Shown here one piece after another: positions 30,828-40,718 of a stretch of DNA of 64,000 nucleotides (position 1 is its first letter; each line of letters starts with the position of its first letter). Below the pieces are notes generated by a model. The model was not told the origin of the DNA. It made no database searches and saw only the letters and a list, made by a program, of their open reading frames with translations. Made by a program: the position numbers and the translations under genes. The stretch is from Chondrus crispus (lineage: Eukaryota; Rhodophyta; Florideophyceae; Gigartinales; Gigartinaceae): contig NW_005179041.1 of the NCBI RefSeq assembly GCF_000350225.1, forward strand, positions 124,001 to 188,000, read 5' to 3'.

Positions 30828-30939
30828 GGGTCTGTAGCTCAATTGGTAGAGTGCTCGTTTCGCAACATGTAGCAAGAAGTCGTGCCTTCATTGGTGCAGA
30901 ATCTACGAGAAGTACCGGGATCGAAGCCCGGCAGATCCA
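30828..30939 (+). tRNA. trnA-CGC: tRNA-Ala (anticodon CGC) with a 39-nt intron
   Basis: Acceptor GGGTCTG pairs with CAGATCC (one G-T), discriminator A at 30939, no encoded CCA. D arm GCTC...GAGT; anticodon stem CTCGT (30854-30858) and ACGAG (30905-30909); loop TTCGCA+T with anticodon CGC at 30861-30863; T arm CCGGG-ATCGAAG-CCCGG, with the ATCGA loop start known from plant tRNA-Ala. The intron 30865-30903 lies directly after position 37, the standard nuclear tRNA intron site. The internal A box (TAGCTCAATTGG) and B box (GGATCGAAGCC) are intact. Confidence 0.92.
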
Positions 30940-30947
30940 AGGGGATA

Positions 30948-30953
30948 TTTTTT
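30948..30953 (+). terminator. RNA polymerase III T-run after the tRNA
   Basis: Six T, 8 bases after the end of the tRNA. Confidence 0.75.
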
Positions 30954-31340
30954 GACTGATCCAGCTTATTCTTCCTCCCTTGTTGCCCTGTCGGGTGGCT
31001 GTATGTACAAGATGGGGTGCAGCTCACTTTTCAGGGCCAGGCGCGCCGTTGATTTCGTGTTTTGTTTTATTTTGGGCCGTCGGGTAAACTCCTGCCATGT
31101 GCGTAAACTGTAAAGCAGGAGGTAGGAACTCGGAAGATGGAGGCAATCCGGATCAGGCGGCATCCCACCATCCTTTAATCACATGTTCTGCCCCTCTTCC
31201 ACGTCAACGAGCCATCACCGACCTCCCGCTCCCCCCTGCCAGCGTGTTCGCTCCCTTAGCTGCTACGCTATCCTTCGTGTCCTCTGCAGCATCCCTCTGC
31301 TGCATTTCATTTTCCCCGCCCACCCCATCCGCCGGCCCCG

Positions 31341-32850
31341 ATGTCGACTGCCCTCTCCTTCGCTGCTCCCGTCCCGCTGCCTCACAAACTTGCCCCCCCA
31401 ATCCCCCCTATGCCGCCCCGCTCCGCTCCCCAATCCACCCCCCGCAGCGCTGTGCGCACCTACACACCCCTGCCGTTCCTTCCGTACCTCTCACCCAACC
31501 CCCACTTTCAAACCATCCTCCCCCACTTTTACCCCCCCGCCCCTCCCTTTGACTATACTCGCCGCTCCTTCCCCTCCGATGATTCCCACGCTCTCCTCCA
31601 CGTCGACTACGCATTCACTCCCAACCCACCTACTTTCGATTTCCCCATCGTTCCTCCCCTCGATCAAAATCTCCTCACCGAGCTCGAGAGCCAACCCCAT
31701 ACCCCAAAGCAACCCCCCTTAGCCGTCGTCCTCCACGGTCTCGAAAGTAATTCCCACGCTACCGTCACCCGACGCATCGTCGCCGCCCTCGGCCACAGCG
31801 CTTTTCAAGTCGCCGCCCTCAACTTCCGCACGTGCGCCTCTGGCACGGACGACATTCCTTCCACCTTGCGTCTCTACCACGCGGGCTTTACGGAGGACCT
31901 CCAGACTTTGTTACGCGTTGTGCGCGTAGATGCCTTGCGAAAACGCACCTTACCGCCGGATGTTTATTTATGCGGCTTTTCGCTCGGCGCAAACGTCGTG
32001 TGCCAGTATCTTGCGCGCCGCGGCCCGCGCGCCCTGCAGCTGGATGGCGTCGTGGCTGCCGCCGCCGCCTGTGTGCCGTTCGATCCCGAATCATGCCAGA
32101 GGAAGCTGGACAATGGCTGGAGGGGGTATGTATACAGCAAGCGAATGGTCACCACCATGCATAGCAAGTTTAGAAAAGCGGTCGACAGCGGGGTGGACAT
32201 TGGCTTGTGCGAGGTGGACAGCGTGCTCAAGGCGGATAGAGTTGGCAAGATTGATGACGCTTTCATTTCTCCGGTCTTCGGCTTCAGGAATCGCTTGCAC
32301 TATTACGAAGAGGTACGATAGCAAAATGCGGATTGCGCCGCACGTTGCTCAACGATTTCGAGTGTGGAATAGCAAGTGCTTCGCGTTTTGATTTCTAACC
32401 TTGTGTGTGACGTGTGCTGTTATGTCGCCGATGCACTTTTTCGTCCTTGCTGCCTTGCATGTTGCATCAATTTCTGACTTCTTCTTCTCGTCATGGCTTT
32501 TGGGATGGAAGGTTAATTCAGCGACCGTTTTGAATCGAATAACAGTGCCTACTTATGTGATTAATGCGAGGGACGACCCTTTCTTCGACCACGAGTCAAG
32601 GCGAAAGTTCCCTACGGCAAACCAGATTGGCGATGCTCCTGTGTTGTTGCATGTCACTGAGCACGGCGGCCACTGTGGGTTTCTTGATAAGGAGGCGTTT
32701 CAGAGCAAAGGACCCTGTTATTTTCAGCGTGAGTTCGCACGCTTTTTTGTGCACGTACGCGACGGTACCCCGGAGCAGGATTCCGCCCGCGGCGAATCAA
32801 AGCTTTCAACACAATCCTTGCCACTCGAAACTGGTCTAGATACTAGCTAA
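31341..32850 (+). CDS. YheT-type alpha/beta hydrolase (ABHD1/3-like), two exons
   Basis: Exons 31341-32312 and 32512-32850, intron 32313-32511 (199 nt, GTACGA...GGAAG, phase 0), giving 436 residues. The splice joins HYYEE to VNSATVLNRITVPTY, continuous in the family. PHFQTILP near residue 55 is typical of YheT proteins. VVLHGLESNSHATVTRRI is the oxyanion segment, GFSLGAN holds the nucleophile Ser214, INARDDPFF the acid near Asp345/346, and EHGGHCGF the His377. Relatives act as lipases or esterases; the substrate is not predictable. The N-terminus is very Pro-rich, with no clear membrane anchor. The 3' end faces that of the phosphatase gene 123 bp away. Confidence 0.88.
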
Positions 32851-32973
32851 AATGTCGGGGTAGGCTATCCTCCGCATAACTTTAATACACACAACGTACA
32901 TGCACCTGTACACGACACGGAGATCTCACCGTTCCAGGCCAAACAGTAAACCTTCAATTCCTATGCCAGACCA

Positions 32974-34641
32974 TTAATCCATCCGTATCCTTGACGAATG
33001 GCCGATTATCGGGCCGGCACTGCCCCTTCCACTGCCGCTGTGCCTGGGCGATGAATGCGCCTGGGATCTCAACTCTTCGTCCTTGTTATCATCTACAGCT
33101 TGCGATGACGTCCGACCATTTTCATTGCTTGCTTGTGAACTGTCAGTAATTCGCCTGGGAAAGGTCAAATGCCCCGTTTCCCATCGTTTCAGTCCTGCTA
33201 GGACTGCCTCGTAAATGAACCGGTACTGCTCTGCCGTCTGCACCATTCGGCTTCTATCATTCTTGAGTCCTCGCACCAATTCTCGAATTTCCTCAACACA
33301 CACAGGTTGACATCCAGCACCAATAGGATGAGAAAAGGCATCCCATAGCCTTCTCAGCGTCTTGTCAATTGCTATAAACGTACCAGTCCTGCCCACGCCG
33401 GCTGAGCAATGCACCACCGGAGGCGCCGGTACGCCAGTCCGCAGACGCTGAGTCCTGCACAGGGTGTCAACGCGGCGCACCAGATCGAGGAGAGTGTGAG
33501 GATTCTCCGGCACTTCCTGATCCGGCCAATCGGTGTATTGTAATTGGACCACCTCCAGCACCGTGCCAATTGCTTCGAGATGACGCATGAGTTCCTCATT
33601 GTCCTCGCAGTCGTCGCTATCCTCGTCGCAATGACTCTGAGACCTCCCCCGAGCTGGAGTCTGCAAAACTGTGCCGTCACTGCAGTGAGGAATCAAAGAG
33701 TCGGCATCGACCAAATCCTTGGCATGTTTCTTTCTTGAATCCACGACGCGGGCAACCTGGAAGCGCCTCTCCGTGATCCCGTGCGCTCGGTTAACCGATT
33801 CCTCAAGCCCATGAACGAGGTAATGATCAAATAGAAGATCTTCACCAACAGCAGGCCAATACCTCTCGCTCTTAGTCACTGTACAATGATCTTCTTGTTC
33901 TCGGGTGAGCATAATAATAACAGGCGTGACCGACTCGTAGACCATCTGCCAGAAATGCGGCATTGTTTCCGGCAAAGGTGCTTGGGTTGCGATATAGCCA
34001 GGATGGCTATCATAGCCTCTAACTAGATTTGCGTTAATGTAGTCATTTTCTCCCGGAGCAATATCCTGGAGCTTAACGCGTGTCGGTTCGTTGGAGAGCA
34101 CGTTTGCGTATCGGTTGCGGTAAGAATTCTCGATCTTGGTGCTAGTCTCGAACTCATGCTCCCTTCGAAAAGCCCTGCGGTCTTCTCCTTGGAGCATCTA
34201 CGTAAAGAACACACGTTGTTCAAGCGTTCGAAAATCAAATTAGGAGGTTAGAGAAACGCAAACCGGGGAGATCTCTAACTGCAGACAGCTTTGACATCTT
34301 CAAAGTGGCGGCTGCACAACAAGCCCGCGCGGGGAATGCGAAAAGCCTTCTGCGTGCAAAAAAAAAGACAGAGATGGAAGGTAACTTACGTCAAATTCGC
34401 CTGCGTATGACTGGAAAAACGACCTAGTGGGAACTCTCTCCATTTGTTCCATTCGGGCTTGCAAATTTCGCATGTAAGAGGGGCGACTCATGAGAACGGG
34501 TTTGAGCGGTGCCGGGGACGAGTGAGTGGCATCGTAAAAGCTGTCGCGAAAGCCTGAAGCGGACCGTGTGGACGGTGCGGGCGAGGGCGGTGCCGGGGAG
34601 GGCGGGGGGGCAGGGCGTCTGCGAAACATGTCGAAGCGCAT
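32974..34641 (-). CDS. Classical protein tyrosine phosphatase, two exons
   Basis: Exon 1 is 34641-34390 (84 codons from ATG 34641) and exon 2 is 34197-32974. The intron 34389-34198 (192 nt) has a perfect GTAAGT donor and TTTACGTAG acceptor, phase 0; 491 residues in all. The catalytic domain shows NRYANVLSNEPTRVKL, YINANLV, YIATQAPLPETMPHFWQMVYE, the WPD loop (Asp310), HCSAGVGRTGTF with Cys348 and Arg354, and the Q loop QTAEQYRFIYEAV. An acidic Ser-rich insert (SQSHCDEDSDDCEDNEE) precedes the WPD loop. N-terminus Pro-rich, C-terminus Ser-rich and disordered. It should remove phosphate from tyrosine in the cytosol or nucleus; no signal peptide or membrane segment seen. Confidence 0.92.
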
Positions 34642-35604
34642 GGTGAGTGAAGCGATGAAAGGCTGTGACTGGTGATTTCGGTTGTGGCGGCGGGTCTCGC
34701 TTCGGCGGCCGGGCCCTCGCTGGGGGCGACGTTTGGAGGGTGGGGGTACAATTTTGCGTTTGTACAAGGCGTATGTCTGCACGGCAGGCAGACGGAGGAG
34801 AGGGGGCGAGGTGCGGGAAGGAGTCTTTGCGAGGGTTGCGGGCAATGAATGGGCGCAACGCCGCATTCGAGGAGGGACGGGAAAGTCCAACTCGAATCCT
34901 TCCTTTGCAGCGGGGGTAGGGACCAGTCCACAGACGCTTCGTGGCTTATTTCTGTCCAGGTTCGGTGCAGCTAAGCAGCCGTTTTGAAAGGGGGATGAGT
35001 GTAGGGGGGAGCATGGGGCGGGGGGCATGGGAGTTGAGGAAGGGGTGGTCTTACAGTGAGAATAGTAGGAAATATTCGATCCAAAATATCATGCAAAAAA
35101 TTGCAAAACACCATTACAGAAGGGAAGCCATGCTGCATGTGAATCGCTGTCCTTGCATTATCCTAATTTATGGCCCTGGAAGTGTTCTGTTTCTGGAGGA
35201 GGCCCCCAAAGATCTGAGCCTCAAGCAGCCAACCCCCCCGCACCCCCTACAGCTGCTCCCAGCCGGCCCCCTGCTGGAGCCCTGATTCCCCAAAACGAAA
35301 CCATGTCTCACGGGAACCGTCACTCTCGGTAGCCCTCCATCTCATCCTTCTCATCCTACACAGCCTCCAGGTTCCACCTTTGCACAGAACAACAACTCTC
35401 CCCAAATGACACCGGAACACAGCTTATTCTTACATCAAAAATCCCGACTCTCTCTTTCTCTCCCGCTCTCTCTTTCTCTCTCAAAAGTTAGATGTAACAT
35501 GTAACAAACGAATTGGGATGTTAAGAGTTCTATAGCAAACTCTCTTTAGGAATCCAGGTGCGTGCAAAAGTCATGAGTCCAGGGTCTTCGGGATACCGTA
35601 CACG
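34642..35604. other. Upstream region of the phosphatase gene and spacer
   Basis: G-rich on the + strand up to about 35050 (pyrimidine-rich on the phosphatase strand), as for the NB-ARC gene. A TC-rich microsatellite lies at 35448-35483. No gene seen. Confidence 0.5.
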
Positions 35605-35704
35605 NNNNNNNNNNNNNNNNNNNNNNNNNNNNNNNNNNNNNNNNNNNNNNNNNNNNNNNNNNNNNNNNNNNNNNNNNNNNNNNNNNNNNNNNNNNNNNNN
35701 NNNN
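35605..35704. other. Assembly gap (100 N), followed by a 20-base C run
   Basis: Exactly 100 unknown bases, the usual placeholder for a gap of unknown size, directly followed by C20 (35705-35724). The homopolymer probably stopped the assembly. Frames that span it are meaningless. Confidence 0.98.
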
Positions 35705-37089
35705 CCCCCCCCCCCCCCCCCCCCATGCGCTTCTACTCACGAAGCAGGGCGAGTCCAGTCCGTCGTGATGCATGCCCATATACAGTACAGTATGTCCTGT
35801 ACTATGCAGTCGCATTCTCTTGGATTCAAACAAGCCCTTCAAATGCACCCTAAACAAAATTTTAATTGCAAATTGTTGGACACTAAGCTCCTGTTAGATA
35901 TATTCTGGTAACCCAAATGAGTGTGGTCATTACACCAATCGATCAAGCAAGACGGGAATGCTGGGAATGATTTGAAAGCAGAGGTAACCGTAGATCAGTC
36001 TTTGTGAAAAGCACAAACTGCCTCGAACTGTCTTTCAAGTCTTCGATTTGTAACTGTTTGGCAATGTAGAGATGTCCGAGTGGCACGATATCGGAGCAAC
36101 AAACATGTTTGCCGATAGATGCGTTTAAAAGCGTAGAGCTATCGAGAGAGTAAAAGAGCGGACGCCGGCGTGTGTTGTTTGAAGATGTAGGCGTCTTCAG
36201 AACGGCAGCACCAGCCAACGTCATAGTCTGTTTCCTAAGCGTCGCTAGTAAAGCGATTTCAACTCGACGCGAACATACTGTTCTCGTGCAAGGCGGGAGA
36301 CTCTACCAACTATGGTCTCGTTTGATTAACTCGACGCAGACTAGTCCCCTGCATGAGACAGATTGGATTCGCCATTCGGAGTCGAAAACATACAACATCT
36401 TTGCTTGCAATTTCAAATGGATTTGTGACGTGTCTGTGGAGTTTGAGACAGGCGGTCCTAAGAGGCATTCATCGAAGATGACTCGCCAAAGGCGCCGACG
36501 CGGGGACGGTGACAGCAACAAGCGTGGGACGCGTGATGTTCCTCACTGAGTCGCGCAAGAGGACATTCCATTGCGGAGTCTTCTCGCCGGCAAACTTGCA
36601 CTGCGCTCGCTCTTCCTTGTCCGCTTCCTGAGCATTGATAATCATCTTGCGCGGCCGTTCTATAATTAATCAAGCGCTTCACATTACTCTCGTTCAGGGC
36701 AGCCGCACAAAAAGATCCCTGTAAAGTATCAAATGGCGCAAAATGAAAACAGAAAAGCGCAAAAAAGAACTACTTCGGGGGGAAGTTTGGGCTTGTTGGA
36801 AGAATTACAGAACAGCTTTATGAACGCCAAGTCTGGATCACACGTTGCCTTGGATCTAGACCACCAGTGGTGGGCGCGTGCCTCTGTGGAACGACTCGAG
36901 ACTACGACCTTTCCCCACCGTCACCGACACGAGCAAGTTCCGTAGCAGAATGAATTGGCCCTCTTTCCTGCGAAAGCTACCAGACGTGCATTGAAAGGGC
37001 GTTCCATGAGTCTCTTTTGTAATCGCAGTCAACGTCACATCTGGACATAGGATGTAACTTTACAAAATATGTGACGTCGACAGCGAAGC

Positions 37090-37142
37090 GCAAGTCTGGC
37101 AGTATGTACTACTGTACAGTACTGTACTTTAGCCAGACTTGC
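37090..37142. repeat. Perfect 11-bp inverted repeat around a GTACAGTACTGTAC core
   Basis: GCAAGTCTGGC (37090-37100) and GCCAGACTTGC (37132-37142). The 31-base interior holds the self-complementary word GTACAGTACTGTAC. Confidence 0.8.
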
Positions 37143-37468
37143 CCTTTTTCGGTTCTCGGGAAATAAAATTTCGACTTGCACAAGGACCCTGCCCCACAAT
37201 TTGTGCAGTCTCTTGGGACATTACAGTCATTGGATGGACAGTCGAAAGACACGAGTGCTTGTGCGGCACTTCTTGAGACTCGATATCAGAGCGACACAGG
37301 GCCTCGATAATGATCGTCCATGTGGGCATTGCTGTCGATGCCTAGCCACGTGTAACATGCATGCAAGCAGAGATCGATGGCCTTGATGTTCATGTGTACA
37401 CGCGAACATGACAGTGCTTGGAAATTTTAACAGAAAAAACTGGGCAACACGCGATTCTGTGCTTGTGT

Positions 37469-37503
37469 TGGACTACACTGTAGTCACTACAGCATGTAGT
37501 CCA
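37469..37503. repeat. Inverted repeat TGGACTACA / TGTAGTCCA
   Basis: 9-bp arms (37469-37477, 37495-37503) with an inner CTGTAG/CTACAG stem. Confidence 0.7.
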
Positions 37504-37798
37504 GGCAGAAGGCAGCATGGTTTATTTGTGGATCAGATCAGCACATGAATGGATCTCCTTATTGATCCATGATGAGCTGGTGCCAGCAATACACCATGCT
37601 TGGTATGAGTGTGGGGTGTAACACGTATGGTGACATTGTTGCGCCTACTCGACTATGACGTACACGTGGATTTCCAGCGAGAACAGCGCTGCAGCACTCG
37701 TACTGTTGGTTGTCCGTGCGTGCTCTCAGCCCTGACATATACAGATATACAGATTTACATGGGAGAATTATTGCCAAGTAGAACGGCCCTCAGCTGGT

Positions 37799-37922
37799 GC
37801 AGCCCTAAGCTGCCAGCAGCTGCAGCTTAGGGCTGCTCGTGTCGCGGCAGGATGATGTGCTCCTCGGAGCACATCGATAGAGCACACGATAAAGGCCTCC
37901 TTGGACGAGGAGGCCTTTATCG
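37799..37922. repeat. Cluster of three perfect hairpins
   Basis: Hairpin 1: 15-bp arms 37799-37813 and 37822-37836. Hairpin 2: GATGTGCTCC (37854-37863) and GGAGCACATC (37866-37875), loop TC. Hairpin 3: 15-bp arms 37887-37901 and 37908-37922 around TGGACG. None lies beside a known gene. Confidence 0.88.
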
Positions 37923-38917
37923 CTCGTCGCACACCATCCGTACACACCTACAGTCTTCGTTGTTGTACCACATGCTGCCGTACAGTACCTATCGGGATCT
38001 TTGGTGCTCAGTCCAGCACTTGACCAGCGACGTCAGGGAGTTGAAGAGGTCAGGGGGAAACAAGCAAATGGAAGACCGTTTAGTCGCGTTTATTTACTTG
38101 GTCGCCGCGTAGCCTCTCTGACCAAGTCCACGATCCTATCGTGCTCGCCCCTCCGTCAGCCGCGCCCCCCGCTGTAGCTCGGCCTACAAGACGACGGACG
38201 GCCTCAGCCGGTGTCCAGCGACATGTGCACCGCCCACCGATGTACTGTAAGCAGGTTCGCCCAAAAGCTTTGCCAAAAAGTGTTTACAGTACGTTGTTCA
38301 TTGTTGTGAACGATACTGTACAGATAGAACACGTACGCCTACGTGTACAGCACCGCCGCCGTGCCCCTGACGTTACTGTGCGCAGTCCCTACCGAGCTGG
38401 CTCCCTCCTCACCGCTCGGTGAATCGCAGGAGCGGCAGAGATCGCCGATGCCGACAACCTGCGAGCCCACGCTCGAATAATACGAGCTGCACGCTCATCC
38501 TGGAAGCTAATGCTGACCTCCCTCGCCTTGATTGGGATTTCGTACCTCTCGCTTTCGACACTCTCGGCGCCCCGAGCGCCCTCACCACGTCTGTACTTGA
38601 GCATCTACCTCGTCAGATTGCGAATCGCACGGGCACTTGAGGGGCGTTCCTAGCGAAGAGTTCGCCGTGCCAGCACCCGAGCACCCTGAAACTTGGCATG
38701 ATTGTATTGGTTGAAAAAATTATTGGAAATGCTTTTACTCCCGTTCAACTTTTTGGTTTGGAACGGCCAAGTCTCGTCTCTCCCGGCGCCTTTGTTACAC
38801 GATATGGCCAGCGTTGCATCTGCTACCCTCGCCCATATGCCTTATCATGGCTCGGCCCTATCATGTCCCACTCAAATGTGAACCTTTAAAGCCCGTCTTG
38901 GGGTACACCTGTGAAAA

Positions 38918-39215
38918 TGTCTATCAATTTAATCTCAAGAGGCCTGACCACGCGAGTGGGTCACGCGGTGAGAGCCCAACTTGCCTTTGTTTAGGGTTAG
39001 ATTTATGTAGTATATAAGGAACGGACCTAGGCGACTAGCGCGTGGGTCTGACCGGGAGGCAGGTTTGAACAGACTTGTCTACGCAGAATCCTTCTCGAAC
39101 AGCGCTTCAATTACCCAAAGGTTCGGTTGGGTTCGAAGAGCCGGTCGTAGGCTCTTCTAGACATTTGATAAACTGTTTAAACTATTCTCTTTAATTTTTC
39201 TGGCACAATTCCCAC
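38918..39215 (+). repeat. 5' LTR of the old copia element
   Basis: Pair of 46089-46386. Contains TATATAAGGAAC, a TATA-like box (near 39010), shared by both copies. Confidence 0.85.
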
Positions 39216-40718
39216 TTTGATCGATCGCGTTTTTTCCTTACGTTTTTTTTAGACCATTCCATTGGCCAGGCGGCGATCCGCCCCCACTCCTTCGGAGCAC
39301 CTCGCGTAGCTCCATCCCCCAGCTCGTGTGTTCCTCGGCGCTCGCTGTCTGCCCTTTCGCCGCTCGCTCGCTACTGCTTTTACTGCTCGCCGGCCACTGC
39401 CGTCGCCGTCGCTCGCTCGCCACTGCCCTCGCCGCCGCTCGCTCGGTGCTACCTTTATCGCCACTCGCTCGGTGCTGCCTTTGTCGCTGCCCGCTCGCCG
39501 CTGCCTCACCGCCGCTACCCGCCGCTCCCGCCGTTGACGGGCCTGCGCTGCCGCTGCGCTCCGCCGCTCCCCCTGCTGTCCGAGCTGCGACGCCGCTGCG
39601 CCCCCGTCGCTGCGCCGCTCCGGCTATTGCTTGGCCTGCGCCGCCGCGGCCCCGCTGCCACGCCGTACATTGTGCTGTCCAACCTGAGCAGCCGCTGCTA
39701 CTGCCCGCCGCGCCGGCCGGTCTCGCTGCTAGTTGGTCGGCGCCGCCGCTGCCCCGCCGCCGCGCCGCGCCCGCCGCCGGCTGTTACCGCTCTCGCCGCC
39801 GCGCCGTCGGCTGCTCTCGCTCTCGCCGCCGCGCAGTCGGCTGCTCCCTCTCTCGCTGTCACGCCACTGGCTGCTGCCGCACTCGCCGCCCCGTCGCCGG
39901 CCACTGCATCGCCGCCTGCTGCTGCCACCTTCGCCACCGGGCCGTTGCTCGCCGCTGCATCGCCGCCTGCTGCCGTCATTCGCAGGCAGTTGTTTGTTTT
40001 TGGGGTTTTGTACTTTCGGCGGAATTGTTTTTTGGATCTCAAAGGAAAGGAGTGAAGGTTTCGGTTGTTGTGGCTGTTTGGACGCTAGGAACGTGGAAGA
40101 GAGCCCTGTTTTGCCTGAGAGCGGTTGATCCGGGGTATATATCCCGGTGACGCGAGGCTGGCAACTCGAACCGCGAGGAGACCCTCTCCGGCAGGGAACC
40201 CCACCGGTTCTTCAGGGTAGATAGCGGTGTCGGCTTTCGGGCCTGGTGTTTCCGGGCGTGGTGATCCTCCGGGGTGTTGTGCGCTGGGTAGACAGGGACC
40301 TCATCTGCTGGACTAGCCGTCGCGCAAGTGCCCTGCAAGAAACCAGACACCCATTAAGGCCTGTGTACTGGCTGGTGTGGACGTTTCGTAAGGACCAAAG
40401 CTCCTATTCCCTGAACGCAGCAGTAGGCAGATAGCTGAAGTCGTCTCCTGACCCGTACAGTATACGGGCGCCGTAGGTCGTACCTCTTCCTCCCGCTGGA
40501 GCAGCGGGCGCCGACGGTCGGACCCTGACAAGGTCAACCGATCATAGATCGACTCAGTGCTGATTCTTTGCCCTTGTTCTTAACGGAACTATTAACGAAA
40601 TCCTGATTAGTTACCCTGCGATCCGCAACATGCCCCCGCCCCCTCCCACGAGGGAGCAGGTTCTTCTGAGAGCGGACAGCATTCCGACTCGTCACCACCC
40701 GAACCCCTGGTTACATTC
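39216..40718. other. Leader of the old copia element with a GC-rich repeat tract
   Basis: 39330-39980 is almost entirely made of CGC, CTCG and GCCG words (units such as GCTCGCTCGGTGCTGCCTTT), giving long low-complexity frames in all phases that I do not accept as genes. The first copia element has a similarly placed GC-rich tract that does encode a repeat protein, so this may be a decayed counterpart. 40040-40718 has no recognised content. Confidence 0.5.

Larger units (their letters stand above)
35725..38917. other. Gene-free stretch rich in hairpins
   Basis: No protein signature on either strand. It contains the inverted repeats listed below and many TACAGTA words. Confidence 0.5.

Noticed and set aside
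35546..35911. Frames spanning the N run
   Set aside because: They are read through unknown sequence and a homopolymer.
37799..37922. CRISPR-like array
   Set aside because: Each hairpin has a different sequence and there is no repeat-spacer periodicity; the DNA is eukaryotic.
38160..38240. tRNA-like start (TGTAGCTCGGCC)
   Set aside because: No acceptor or T arm can be formed.
39326..40150. 274-codon open frame in a GC-rich tract, with other long frames on both strands
   Set aside because: Made of simple CGC/CTCG repeats; all frames stay open because stop codons are AT-rich. No domain. Part of the leader of the old copia element.
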